Assembly: GCA_021208685.1 (NCBI GenBank)
Contig: JAJOJJ010000014.1
Coordinates: 113,380 to 177,379, forward strand
DNA: 64,000 bases
Direction of reading: 5' to 3'
Source: Saccharospirillaceae bacterium
Lineage (GTDB): Bacteria; Pseudomonadota; Gammaproteobacteria; Pseudomonadales; Oceanobacteraceae
This document shows positions 37,567-46,398 of this stretch, piece after piece; the stretch's first letter is position 1, and the number at the start of each line of letters is the position of its first letter. The position numbers and the translations under genes were made by a program. The notes under the pieces were generated by a model. The model was not told where the DNA came from, made no database searches, and worked only from the letters and a program-made list of their open reading frames with translations.

Positions 37567-38689
37567 GCAGCGCCGATTCCAGATCCAGCTCAACAGGTGC
37601 CGCAGGTGCCGGGCGAAAAGCCAGCATGCGCAGCAGAATCATCTCAAACCCCTGACGCGGATCGGGTGCCAGTGCCAGATCCGCACGGCCACTGAGGGCA
37701 ATCTGATAATACAACTGGAGATCTTCAGGCTGCATCGCCATCGCCAATTGCAGAATGGCCTCACGATCCCCCTGCGAGTTCTCAATCGCATCCGGCACTA
37801 CCTGACCCAGCGCCGCCCGATGCCAGATGGTCAGCAGCCCCTGCAGCACCTCATCGTAATCAGGGCCGTGCTCAGCCATGGCAGCGACTTCGTTCATAAC
37901 CTCTGAAGCGTCCGCCCTGGCCATAACCTCGGCCATTTTAAATAAGCGGCCACGATCCATGGTGCCCAGCATGGCATTAACCTGAGCTTCGCCCACCAGA
38001 CCTTCACCATAGGCAATGGCCTGATCCGTGAGACTGAGCGCATCTCGCATACTGCCCTGTGCAGCACGACCAAGCTGCCACAAAGCAGGCTCTTCAAAGC
38101 CGATATTTTCTGCCTCAAGCACCCTGGCCAGATAAGAGACAATGCGCTCAGGTGTCATGTTTTTCAGGCTGAATTGCAGGCAGCGCGACAGCACCGTGAC
38201 CGGCAACTTTTGCGGGTCGGTGGTCGCCAGCAGAAATTTAACGTGAGCTGGCGGTTCTTCCAGCGTTTTCAGCAACGCATTAAAGCTGTGCGTGGACAGC
38301 ATGTGTACTTCGTCAATAAGGTAAACCTTGAAGCGACCACGACTTGGCGCATACTGAACGTTATCCAGCAGCTCACGCGTGTCTTCCACCTTCGTGCGCG
38401 AGGCGGCATCAACTTCAATAAGATCAACAAAGCGGCCTTCGGCAATCTCACGACAGGCACTGCACTCACCGCAAGGGCGCGCACTGATTCCCTGTTCACA
38501 ATTGAGACACTTGGCCAGAATGCGGGCAATGGTGGTTTTACCGACCCCACGGGTGCCGGTAAACAGATAAGCATGGTGCAGGCGCTGCTCGTTCAGGGCA
38601 TTTATGAGTGCTTTCAGCACGTGCTCCTGCCCCACCATTTCATCAAAGAAACGTGGTCGCCACTTTCGAGCAAGTACTTGATAACTCAT
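37535..38689 (-). CDS. dnaX: DNA polymerase III clamp-loader subunit gamma (DnaX, frame-0 product)
   Basis: This 384-residue frame starts at ATG 38689 (MSYQVLARKWRPRFFDEM). It has Walker A (FTGTRGVGKTTIARILAKCL), the zinc-binding cysteines (CLNCEQG..CGECSAC), Walker B (LIDEVHML), the sensor LLATTDPQKLP and SRC box (LSRCLQF). It ends 12 residues after an A9 run, with KKSVSVLSH. This is a gamma-like short product; tau requires a switch to the -1 frame. In E. coli the logic is reversed (tau in frame, gamma by slippage). It lies just downstream of ffs and upstream of ybaB. Confidence 0.9.
   Translation of the reverse strand: MSYQVLARKWRPRFFDEMVGQEHVLKALINALNEQRLHHAYLFTGTRGVGKTTIARILAKCLNCEQGISARPCGECSACREIAEGRFVDLIEVDAASRTKVEDTRELLDNVQYAPSRGRFKVYLIDEVHMLSTHSFNALLKTLEEPPAHVKFLLATTDPQKLPVTVLSRCLQFSLKNMTPERIVSYLARVLEAENIGFEEPALWQLGRAAQGSMRDALSLTDQAIAYGEGLVGEAQVNAMLGTMDRGRLFKMAEVMARADASEVMNEVAAMAEHGPDYDEVLQGLLTIWHRAALGQVVPDAIENSQGDREAILQLAMAMQPEDLQLYYQIALSGRADLALAPDPRQGFEMILLRMLAFRPAPAAPVELDLESALQKKSVSVLSH
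37537..37566 (-). promoter_or_regulatory. dnaX slippery A9 run with adjacent hairpin
   Basis: On the coding strand CAA AAA AAA AGT contains nine A (plus-strand T run 37558-37566). Immediately after it comes the hairpin AGTGTCTCA GTCC TGAGTCACT (AGTG/CACT and CTCA/TGAG stems, one T-T mismatch, 4-base loop). The -1 frame leads to tau; frame 0 stops at once. A9-type runs are known to cause transcriptional slippage in Thermus dnaX; ribosomal -1 shifting is also possible. Confidence 0.65.
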
Positions 38690-38767
38690 GAATTTTCCAG
38701 CACCAGAGATTACGCAATGAGGCGCATAATACCTTGTAAGGAGGGGAAAGTCAGGAGAATTTGGAGA

Positions 38768-38876
38768 TGACCTCCGCCAGCCACACCCCGGCACACGAGT
38801 CAGCCACTACCGTTGCTCCCTTCCGGGCCTGGCGGGGTTCGCGGCGTATCGTTGCGAGGGGACCAACAGAGGCCAC
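38768..38876 (-). ncRNA. ffs: Signal recognition particle 4.5S RNA
   Basis: Read on the minus strand, the ~107-nt sequence has the SRP domain IV core: CCAGGCCCGGAAGGGAGCA, closely matching the E. coli core GTCCGGAAGGAAGCAGCC. The ends pair (GGCCTC with GAGGTC) and the outer helix is long and regular (CCCC..CGTGTGCCGGGG). It binds Ffh for co-translational membrane targeting. Placement directly upstream of dnaX is common in related bacteria. The precise ends are estimated from the terminal helix. Confidence 0.92.
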
Positions 38877-38907
38877 CATAACGACCCGATGAACATCAGG
38901 TGGCGGC

Positions 38908-38936
38908 ACATTAACGAAAACTCATTGAGATATCAA
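38908..38936 (-). promoter_or_regulatory. Sigma-70-like promoter of ffs
   Basis: On the minus strand TTGATA (38931-38936) and TAATGT (38908-38913) are separated by 17 bp. Initiation would occur about 25-30 nt upstream of the mature 4.5S RNA, giving a short 5' precursor as in E. coli. Confidence 0.55.
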
Positions 38937-38951
38937 GCAGTTATCTTACTT

Positions 38952-39503
38952 TCAGCCATCCACAAGCGCACTGCTCAGATTTAAATCCCGCAAGACATCA
39001 ACAAAACGCTTCAGACGCTGCTGCGGCCCCTGAGTTTTAGGACGGGAAAAATAATCGGACGAGGTACCGGAAATACGCTGCTCCAGCGAACCACTCAGGA
39101 AGTAGATACGCAGCATCACGGTCTGATGACTGGCAATACGGTCTAATTGCCCGGCATTACTGAAGAAATAGCTGCAATAAGAATCTGATCGCTGCAGGCT
39201 GAGCAATTCGTGCTCGCCATCGATGTAAAGCACCAGCGGTTTATCCCGATCCAAAGGCCGGCGCCGTTTATCACAGACCTGCAACAAAGGCTCGCTGCCA
39301 CTGTTCCAGACGGCACCCAGTGCCAGCTCCGGCATACCGTACAGAGGCACCGGACTGAGACTGAGCCGATCCTCCGTCTGATTAAGCTGACCGGGGGCAA
39401 GATCTTCAGCAGGAACAGAGGGCTTGAGCGCGTTGTTGCCAACGCAGGCGCTCAGAGACAACAGAAGAGCCAGGGCCAAAACACCCGATTGCAATCCGTG
39501 CAC
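38952..39503 (-). CDS. Putative lipoprotein, unknown function
   Basis: The 183-residue product has a clear lipoprotein signal (LALALLLSLSACVGN, lipobox Cys ~21). A beta-rich domain follows with several Cys (LLQVCDKRRRPLDRDKP, RSDSYCSYFFSNAGQ) and a charged C-terminus. No named family is recognised. It ends about 75 bp from ffs and shares its direction; a 122-bp gap separates it from the ybfE-like gene upstream. Confidence 0.72.
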   Translation of the reverse strand: MHGLQSGVLALALLLSLSACVGNNALKPSVPAEDLAPGQLNQTEDRLSLSPVPLYGMPELALGAVWNSGSEPLLQVCDKRRRPLDRDKPLVLYIDGEHELLSLQRSDSYCSYFFSNAGQLDRIASHQTVMLRIYFLSGSLEQRISGTSSDYFSRPKTQGPQQRLKRFVDVLRDLNLSSALVDG

Positions 39504-39625
39504 AACGATATCCTTTTCGTTATATAACTGTGAAACGATTATACGATCAGTTTAGTGAACAACGGAACAGTAATGCAATTGATCAACTGCACAAATGACA
39601 GAAATACCGGTTTAAGACGAAACCG

Positions 39626-39895
39626 TTAAAGGTGCAACCAATGTTTCAGTGCCAGCTCAAGGACGTCGGCACGGGCCAGATTCAACTCTTTGCACACCGC
39701 ATCAAGCCGCTCAACAACCTGAGCATCAACCTTAACCTCCAGACGATGCAAACCACGCTCTTTGTCACGCTGGCGTTGTGTGCGTTTATTGAAGCGGCAC
39801 TGCAATGAACGCTCATAAGGGTTGCTGCGCGGGCGCCCGGGACGACTGGATGCAAACATATCGATTGTGGTTCTGTCTTCTGGCTGAACGGACAT
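39626..39895 (-). CDS. ybfE: YbfE-like (LexA-regulated type) small DNA-binding protein
   Basis: An 89-residue basic protein resembling E. coli YbfE in order: DRTTIDMFASSRPGRPRSNP, CRFNKRTQRQRDKERGLHRL, EVKVDAQVVERLDAV and a final RHH-like helix pair (ELNLARADVLELALKHW). YbfE is an SOS-regulated protein of unknown function in E. coli. The ATG at 39895 has AGGGGG upstream; the open frame to 39925 is less likely. No canonical LexA box was found. It is divergent from the Lon-like gene. Confidence 0.82.
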   Translation of the reverse strand: MSVQPEDRTTIDMFASSRPGRPRSNPYERSLQCRFNKRTQRQRDKERGLHRLEVKVDAQVVERLDAVCKELNLARADVLELALKHWLHL

Positions 39896-40024
39896 GCATC
39901 CCCCTTGGTCGTTAAAGCGGCGCAATTATCGTCACCGGCCAGAGAATTGCAACGCCGGCCGACTTGCCAAGGCCAGCCATTCTCAATACTGTACCGCCTT
40001 TATTTGCCGAAATTGACGACTCGA

Positions 40025-42415
40025 ATGGCCAAACTCCGGACTACTGTTGACGCCCCTGCACTGACCCAACGAATCAATCCATCCGCCTTTGCTTTTACCG
40101 ACACCCGTGAACTGGAAATTTTTCAGGGCGTGCTTGGTCAGGACAGAGCCGTAAATGCCATTCAGTTCGGCGTCGCTATGCAACGCCCGGGTTACAATAT
40201 TTTTGTGATGGGAGAAACCGGCACCGGCCGCTCATCTTATGTGCGCGATTACCTGAAAAGCGAAGCCAAACGTCAGGCGACGCCCAGTGTCTGGTGCTAT
40301 GTGAATAATTTCCGCAACCCGCGAGAGCCACAAGCGGTGGAAATGCAACCGCAGGAAGCGGGCATATTCCGGGAGCATATCAACGAGCTGATTGATCAAC
40401 TGTTGGCGACCTTCCCCGCCGCACTGGAACATCCGACCTATCAGCAGAAAAAATCGGCCATCGACTACATATTCAACCGGCGCTATGACAAAGCGATTGA
40501 ATTCGTTGAACGCGAAGCACACAAACGCGGCGTAGCCGTTTACCGCGATGCAAGCGCCATCAGCTTTACACCAATGCGCGAAGGCAAAGCGCTTGATGAA
40601 ACAGAATTTGCACAACTGAGCGAAGACGAACGCGAAGGATTTCATAACACCATCGCCGAGCTGGAACACCTGCTCAGCGAACAGCTGTCCGAGCTACCGC
40701 AGTGGAAGCGTGAAAGCAGCAATGATCTGCGCCAGCTGAATCAGGAAACCATCAAAAACGCCATTACTCCGCTGATTGAACCAATCCGCACACGTTTTGT
40801 TGGCCATGAACAACTTCTGAATTACCTGCAGGATATGGAAGAGCATCTGCCCCGCCTGGTGCTCGAAGAGCTGGTTGAAGAACGTCTTCTTGAACTGCGC
40901 GAAGAATACGTCAAGCGCAGCATTCTCGAAGAAGCCCTTACTCCGAACTTTGCCACGCATCATGCAGAGAACAGCGGAGCACCGGTGGTTTACGAACCAC
41001 ACCCCAGCTACGCCAATCTGTTTGGCCGTATTGAATACGCCAACGAGCAGGGTGCTCTGGTCACCAACTACCGCCGCATCTGCCCCGGAGCATTGCATAA
41101 GGCAAATGGCGGCTATCTGATTCTGGATGCCGAAAAAGTACTGTCCGAACCTCTGGTATGGGATGCGCTGAAACGCGCCCTGCAATCACGCCAGTTAAAA
41201 ATGGAATCGCCATACTCAGAGATGGGGCTGATTAACACCACCACCCTGTTACCAGCCGTCATTCCACTCAACTTCAAGCTGGTATTAATCGGCTCGCGTC
41301 AGGTCTACTACCTGCTGCAGGAGTACGATGAAGACTTCAAGCGCCTGTTCCGCGCCGTCGTGGATTTCGACAGCGATCTGCCACTGAACGACGATCATCT
41401 TCTGGCATATGCCCGCCTGCTGAAAAGCCGTGTTGAAGAACAGGGCTATGCCGATCTTGATCGCAGCGCAGTCATACGGATGGTGCGTTACAGTGCGCGT
41501 CTGGCAGAACAACAGAACGTCCTCAGCGCGCGCATTGGCGAACAGTTCGACCTGCTGGCCGAAGCCGACTTTATTCGCCAGCTGGCTCAGGATGAACTGA
41601 TCTGCGCTGATCACATTGACCGGGCACTGACAGCAAAATTCGAACGCACCGGCCGGATCTATGACAAATTATTTGAACAGATGCTTGATGGAACGGTATT
41701 GCTGGAAACCAGTGGCAAAGCCATTGGTAAAATTAATGGCTTAACCGTAATGTCGTTGGGTGATACCAGTTTTGGCTCACCGGCGCGCATCACCGCAACC
41801 GTTTATCCGGGCAGCAAGGGCGTGGTCGATATTGAACGGGAAGTATCCCTCGGCCAGGCCATTCACTCCAAAGGCGTCATGATCCTCAGTGGTTTTTTAG
41901 GCAACCGCTACGCCCAACGCTTTCCACTGGCCATCTCTGCACACATCGCCATGGAACAATCGTATGGCTACATTGATGGCGACAGCGCCTCGCTGGGTGA
42001 ATTGTGCTGTCTTATTTCGGCGCTGATTCACTCGCCTATTGAGCAAAGTTTTGCGATAACCGGATCCGTCAATCAGTATGGCGAAGTTCAGGCCATTGGC
42101 GGCGTCAACGAAAAAATTGAAGGCTTTTTTCGCCTTTGCGCCGCGCGCGGCCTGACCGGAAAACAGGGTGTTATTATTCCGGCTTCAAACCGTCTGAATT
42201 TAATTCTCAATGACGACGTTGTCAGCGCGGTTGCCGCAGGGAAATTCCATATTCACTGCGTCACCCACGTAGATCAGGCCATTGAAATTTTGATGAAACG
42301 AAAAGCGGGAAAAATAAACAGCAAAGGGGAATTCACTCCGGGCAGCGTTAATGGCGATATTATTGCCCGCCTCGAAGCCATTGCCAGAATGGGCGAAAAA
42401 CGTCCGAACGATTAA
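40025..42415 (+). CDS. Lon-family (S16) ATP-dependent protease, LonB-like
   Basis: A ~796-residue protein with an AAA+ region and a C-terminal Lon protease domain. Visible: a Walker A variant VMGETGTGRSSYV (~60), a long helical insertion, a GGYLILDAEKVL strand and the S16 active site YIDGDSASLGELC (catalytic Ser). GSVNQYGEVQAIGGVNEKIEGF follows, whose Lys after the Asn completes the Ser-Lys dyad. The start MAKLRTTVDAPALTQ at 40025 fits the family; upstream codons do not. These proteins probably degrade damaged or regulatory proteins. Confidence 0.9.
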   Translation: MAKLRTTVDAPALTQRINPSAFAFTDTRELEIFQGVLGQDRAVNAIQFGVAMQRPGYNIFVMGETGTGRSSYVRDYLKSEAKRQATPSVWCYVNNFRNPREPQAVEMQPQEAGIFREHINELIDQLLATFPAALEHPTYQQKKSAIDYIFNRRYDKAIEFVEREAHKRGVAVYRDASAISFTPMREGKALDETEFAQLSEDEREGFHNTIAELEHLLSEQLSELPQWKRESSNDLRQLNQETIKNAITPLIEPIRTRFVGHEQLLNYLQDMEEHLPRLVLEELVEERLLELREEYVKRSILEEALTPNFATHHAENSGAPVVYEPHPSYANLFGRIEYANEQGALVTNYRRICPGALHKANGGYLILDAEKVLSEPLVWDALKRALQSRQLKMESPYSEMGLINTTTLLPAVIPLNFKLVLIGSRQVYYLLQEYDEDFKRLFRAVVDFDSDLPLNDDHLLAYARLLKSRVEEQGYADLDRSAVIRMVRYSARLAEQQNVLSARIGEQFDLLAEADFIRQLAQDELICADHIDRALTAKFERTGRIYDKLFEQMLDGTVLLETSGKAIGKINGLTVMSLGDTSFGSPARITATVYPGSKGVVDIEREVSLGQAIHSKGVMILSGFLGNRYAQRFPLAISAHIAMEQSYGYIDGDSASLGELCCLISALIHSPIEQSFAITGSVNQYGEVQAIGGVNEKIEGFFRLCAARGLTGKQGVIIPASNRLNLILNDDVVSAVAAGKFHIHCVTHVDQAIEILMKRKAGKINSKGEFTPGSVNGDIIARLEAIARMGEKRPND

Positions 42416-42440
42416 ACCTTCACAGTACACAAATTCAATA

Positions 42441-42465
42441 AAAAAGCCCGCTCAGCGGGCTTTTA
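42441..42465 (+). terminator. Bidirectional terminator between convergent genes
   Basis: Stem AAAAGCCCGC / GCGGGCTTTT with loop TCA. It sits after the Lon-like gene, and its left arm overlaps the stop codon of the hybrid kinase gene on the minus strand. Confidence 0.9.
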
Positions 42466-44092
42466 ATAACCAGTCAATCAAGCCGTATCTGTCCAAAGGC
42501 TTGCCCTGAACATCGTTCATACCGGCCAGCAAACACGCCTCCCGCTCCGCCTCAACAATACCGGCGGTCAGGGCCAATAAAGGCCCCTGATATTTCAACT
42601 CACGTAAACGGCGGGCCGTTGAAGGTCCGTCCAGTACCGGCATGTGATAATCCAGCACAACAACATCCGCATCAGAATATAAGCCAGAATCCAGCAACAT
42701 CTGCCCATCAGCAAATACTTCCACGCGGGCCCCCTGCCCCTCAAGCAACTTCCGGATAACTTTCTGACTGGTAAGATCGTCTTCACAGACAAGAATGAAC
42801 CAGCCGGACAGCCGTTCTTTTTCATCCGACGCCTCACTGGCTGTTACTTCGGCGACAGGAGCATTTCCTCTGGCCAGAGGCACCTGCAACCAGAAACGAC
42901 TGCCATGACCATGCTCGCTGTCGGCACCAACAGTACCCCCCATCAAGACGGCAAGGCTGCGCGACAGGCTCAGGCCAAGACCTGTACCGCCGTAATGACT
43001 CGCGGTCTGGACGTTCTCCTGCTCATAGGCGTTAAAAATATCGGCCAACCGTTCTGCACGGATACCTTTGCCGTTATCTTCAACCTCAGCGACAAAATCA
43101 TAGCCATCCGCAATGGCAATGCAGCGGATGCGTAAAATAATGCGTCCGCCATGCGGGGTAAATTTGCAGGCATTACTAAGATAATTAATCAGCACCTGCT
43201 GAATACGCTGAGCGTCACCACAAACCCATTGTGGTAAATCATCAGCGTGCTCAACCTGAAAGTGAATCGACTTCTGTCGCATAGTCGCGGCAAAGATAGC
43301 CGTCACTTTTTCCAACAATTGTTTCAGGTCGAAATTGTGGACATTCAATTCCAGCTTTCCGGCTTCAATTTTGGCAACATCCAGAACGTCATTAACAATG
43401 CCCAGCAATGCCGAGCTAACGTAACGCAGATCGCGCAACAAATCCGCCTGCTCCGGCAGCAGAGGAGTATCTGCCAATAATTCAACAATACCGGCGATAC
43501 CATTCAGCGGTGTGCGTATTTCATGGCTCATATGAGCAAGAAACTCGGTCTTTGCCAACGAGGCACGATCGGCAAGCTGGCGCTGATGCTCCGCTTCAGC
43601 GATATGTCGCGCCAGCTCTTCCGCGCGCAAAATATCACCGTAACTGCGTATTGCGGCGGTCAGCGACAGAAAAAGGCGGCTTTGGGTAGCATCCGATTTC
43701 ATCAGGTAATCGTTGATATCATAGTCCTGAATAACCTGACGCTCGGGGGCATATCCGGCCTGACCCGTGCGTAATAAAATACGGATATAGTGGTTGTTCA
43801 GCACTTCCCGGATATGCTCAACCAGGCGCAGGCCGGCATCATCACTTTCCATCACCACATCAAGCAGAATCACCGCAATATCCGTGCGCGCCGCCAGAAT
43901 TGACATCGCCCCGGCTGCACTGCTCGCTTCCAGTATTTCCAGAGGACGATCTTTATAACGAAACCGGGAGAGTACGAGCCGGGTTACCTGCAAAACCGCC
44001 TCATCATCATCGACCACAAGCAGAACAATCCGCTCCGGCAAAAGAGTATCGCCAGACACAGGCTTCAGTAGCACTTCGTTATGTTTCAACAA
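42452..44092 (-). CDS. Hybrid histidine kinase (REC-HisKA-HATPase-REC)
   Basis: A 546-residue cytoplasmic protein without membrane segments. The N-terminal receiver has acidic VVDDDE and phospho-Asp78 (AVILLDVVM) with Lys132. The HisKA motif FLAHMSHEIRTPLNG has His190. The HATPase has the N box (INYLSNACKFTP), G1 (DNGKGI) and G2 (GGTGLGLSLSR). The C-terminal receiver has phospho-Asp at ~481 (VVVLDYHMPVLDG) and Lys ~531. This phosphorelay layout resembles kinases fed by another kinase. No partner gene is adjacent, so the input and output are unknown. Confidence 0.92.
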   Translation of the reverse strand: MLKHNEVLLKPVSGDTLLPERIVLLVVDDDEAVLQVTRLVLSRFRYKDRPLEILEASSAAGAMSILAARTDIAVILLDVVMESDDAGLRLVEHIREVLNNHYIRILLRTGQAGYAPERQVIQDYDINDYLMKSDATQSRLFLSLTAAIRSYGDILRAEELARHIAEAEHQRQLADRASLAKTEFLAHMSHEIRTPLNGIAGIVELLADTPLLPEQADLLRDLRYVSSALLGIVNDVLDVAKIEAGKLELNVHNFDLKQLLEKVTAIFAATMRQKSIHFQVEHADDLPQWVCGDAQRIQQVLINYLSNACKFTPHGGRIILRIRCIAIADGYDFVAEVEDNGKGIRAERLADIFNAYEQENVQTASHYGGTGLGLSLSRSLAVLMGGTVGADSEHGHGSRFWLQVPLARGNAPVAEVTASEASDEKERLSGWFILVCEDDLTSQKVIRKLLEGQGARVEVFADGQMLLDSGLYSDADVVVLDYHMPVLDGPSTARRLRELKYQGPLLALTAGIVEAEREACLLAGMNDVQGKPLDRYGLIDWLLKAR

Positions 44093-44901
44093 CCTGCTCC
44101 ATCAGTGATGACTATCGAATTCAGCAACCGCAGCTCATCTTTATCGTATAACACAAACGTTAAGCAACAACTGACCAATATGCCAGCGTCACACGAAAGA
44201 GAATGACAAGCAGCAAGCCTAATATACAGAATATTGGGTACAGCAATACCACTCCGGATACTCTGACGAACGGTAGCTATATTCCCGAATATAGGCGTGC
44301 ATGCAAGCCGTGAGAAATAATTTACATTATCTGTGAGCCGGACAGCTGAGAACCTTGTCATATATTCTTAACTGACCGCATGAGGGCGGAACATGGCCTT
44401 TTCTGACCAACCAGATCAGTCATCGATGCAACCAAGGCCCAACAGGAATCACGCCAACAAAAAACGGGCCGCAGCCCACTGCTGTCCCATAGTTTTTAAT
44501 CAGAACCATAGCGGAAAAAAACAGCACTTTTTAACATCAAGGCCCAATGCCTCCCAGGGGAACTTATCCCCTTGCCGGCGGGCTGACCCCAGCTTCGCGC
44601 TTTCTGGGCCGTTACCCTTGAAACCTTGATATTTACTGGCCGCGCGGCTCATCGGCCATCCATGGCCGGAGCCACTTGTCCGCATCCCTGCGGACAGACC
44701 AGACATATCTGCGGTTTCTGCGGCGGCCCCAGAGGCGCAGAAAACCATCACCGCACTGCCGCTTTTCAGATCAAACGCATTTTTTAAATATCATGTCTCA
44801 AACACGGTTTTCGTTGAAATACGGCTGAGCGGATTACTTAAACCGGCGATCGTGCGGCGCCAGACAACCAGATGATTCTGCGGCCTTCAGAGCAAAACCC
44901 T

Positions 44902-44950
44902 GCCCCGGAACGATACAAATTGCTGGTGTTTTAAAGTGTCGTTCCGGGGC
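44902..44950. repeat. Long hairpin, 15-bp stem
   Basis: GCCCCGGAACGATAC and GTGTCGTTCCGGGGC form a 15-bp stem (one G-T pair) around a 19-base loop, within the 44.5-45.15 kb block. It is not followed by a T-run, so it is not a typical terminator. Confidence 0.75.
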
Positions 44951-45108
44951 GAATTGTTTTGCGTGCCGCATAATCATTGCAGTTGACTGGATGAAGCCGG
45001 ACGCGCCGAAAAGAGAGGATCGTAAGGAGATACCTCTCCTTGCAGGGGGCCAGGGGCTTGCCCCGGAAAGGCGTTTCAGACTGAAAAACAGTCGTCGATG
45101 AATACTGT

Positions 45109-45137
45109 AGTTTGGAGTGATGATGTCACTCCAAACT
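45109..45137. repeat. Perfect 12-bp inverted repeat near the right end of the block
   Basis: AGTTTGGAGTGA and TCACTCCAAACT flank the loop TGATG. It overlaps the right terminal repeat of the block and could act as a protein binding site or hairpin. Confidence 0.75.
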
Positions 45138-45193
45138 GTGGGACAGCAGTGCTCCCTAAGCCCGGTCTTTTTCGGCAAGCTACCCGCCTGCCA

Positions 45194-46288
45194 TCACTCG
45201 TCAGCAATCTCAATGGATGGCATCGCCTGTGCTGCAGCGGCCTGACGTGCCAGCGCGACCGCCAGAAGGCGTGAAGCATGACGGTACATCATAGAGACTT
45301 CCGAGCAATCATCCGCAGCCACCACCGGCGTACCGGCATCGGACTGCTCGCGGATATATTTGGATAACGGCAGCGAACCCAGCACCGTGGTGTTGTACGT
45401 TTCCGCCAGACGCTCGGCACCGTCTTCACCAAAAATATGCTCGGCATGACCACACTGCGAACAGATATGCATGCTCATATTTTCAATCATGCCCAGCACC
45501 GGAATATTCACTTTGCGGAACATTTCCACGCCTTTTCTGGCGTCGGCCAGGGCAATATCCTGCGGCGTGGTCACAATCACAGCACCGGATACCGGGAATT
45601 TCTGGCTCAGGGTCAGCTGAATATCACCGGTGCCCGGCGGCATATCAATAATCAGATAATCCAGCTCGCCCCACTGGGTCTGAGTCAGAATCTGCATCAG
45701 CGCTCCGGCGACCATCGGCCCACGCCAGACCATCGGCGTGCTTTCGGTCACCAGGTACGCCATCGACATGCTTTTCAGGCCGTGTGCCTGAATAGGAACG
45801 AACCATTTGTTGTCGATGGTTTCCGGGCGGGTGCCATCTTCGACCCCCAGCATAATGCCCTGACTCGGGCCGTAGATATCAGCATCCAGCAGACCGACTT
45901 TGGCACCGTCTTTGGCCAGCGCGATGGCCAGGTTAACCGCCGTGGTGGATTTACCCACCCCGCCTTTGCCGGACGCCACCGCAACAATATTTTTGACCTG
46001 GGCAATGGCTTCAACGCTGTTCTGGCTTTTATTTTCCGCCACCGACCAGCGGATATTCACCGCCGCAGCGCTGCAGCCATCTATATTTTCCAGCGCCGTT
46101 TCCAGCATCTGAGCGATGCCGCCTTTAAGAAATTCAGACGGGTAATCAAGATGGATATCCACCTCAACCCGGCCACCATCAATACGGATATCACGCACGC
46201 AACCGGCGCTGAGCAGATCGGATTCCAGATAAGGATCGGTATAACCGGCCAGAGCGGCCTCAACCTGAGAACGGGAAATCTGTGACAC
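45194..46288 (-). CDS. apbC: Iron-sulfur cluster carrier ATPase ApbC/Mrp
   Basis: A ~364-residue Mrp/NBP35-type protein that binds and transfers Fe-S clusters. It has an N-terminal MIP18-like domain (PYLESDLLSAGCVRDIRI), the deviant Walker A VASGKGGVGKSTTAVNLA, LLDADIYGPSQGIMLG, PPGTGDIQLTL, and the cluster ligands in MHICSQCGHAEHIFG (CxxC). The GTG at 46288 has AGGAG six bases upstream and is preferred over the ATG at 46303, which contributes to that site. Confidence 0.93.
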   Translation of the reverse strand: MSQISRSQVEAALAGYTDPYLESDLLSAGCVRDIRIDGGRVEVDIHLDYPSEFLKGGIAQMLETALENIDGCSAAAVNIRWSVAENKSQNSVEAIAQVKNIVAVASGKGGVGKSTTAVNLAIALAKDGAKVGLLDADIYGPSQGIMLGVEDGTRPETIDNKWFVPIQAHGLKSMSMAYLVTESTPMVWRGPMVAGALMQILTQTQWGELDYLIIDMPPGTGDIQLTLSQKFPVSGAVIVTTPQDIALADARKGVEMFRKVNIPVLGMIENMSMHICSQCGHAEHIFGEDGAERLAETYNTTVLGSLPLSKYIREQSDAGTPVVAADDCSEVSMMYRHASRLLAVALARQAAAAQAMPSIEIADE

Positions 46289-46398
46289 AAGACACTCCTG
46301 CACAAAAAGGCGACAACAAAGAATGGCAGGATTTTACGCCCCGGCGGCAGAATTACCACCGCCAGAATGTCGGGTTATTCAGTGCTGTGCTGGCACCA

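Larger units (their letters stand above)
44477..45151. mobile_element. Gene-free block bounded by 19-bp imperfect inverted repeats (IS remnant or MITE)
   Basis: The sequence CACTGCTGTCCCATAGTTT at the left is repeated inverted at the right end (13 bp perfect, then 5 of 6). The 675 bp between carry several strong inverted repeats and no convincing gene. The block lies in a 1.1-kb gap between the hybrid kinase and apbC. The layout suggests a decayed insertion sequence or a non-autonomous element, but no transposase similarity was recognised and no target-site duplication was seen. Confidence 0.45.

Noticed and set aside
39896..40024. LexA box between ybfE-like gene and the Lon-like gene
   Set aside because: A CTGTA half-site is present but no matching second half at the right spacing was found.
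44500..45178. Two minus-strand ORFs (83 and 114 codons) in the gene-free block
   Set aside because: Low-complexity, no start signals, and they overlap the hairpins of the element. They look like translated repeats, not genes.
45437..46285. 282-residue plus-strand ORF
   Set aside because: Antisense to apbC with His/Asn/Arg-rich composition typical of shadow frames.
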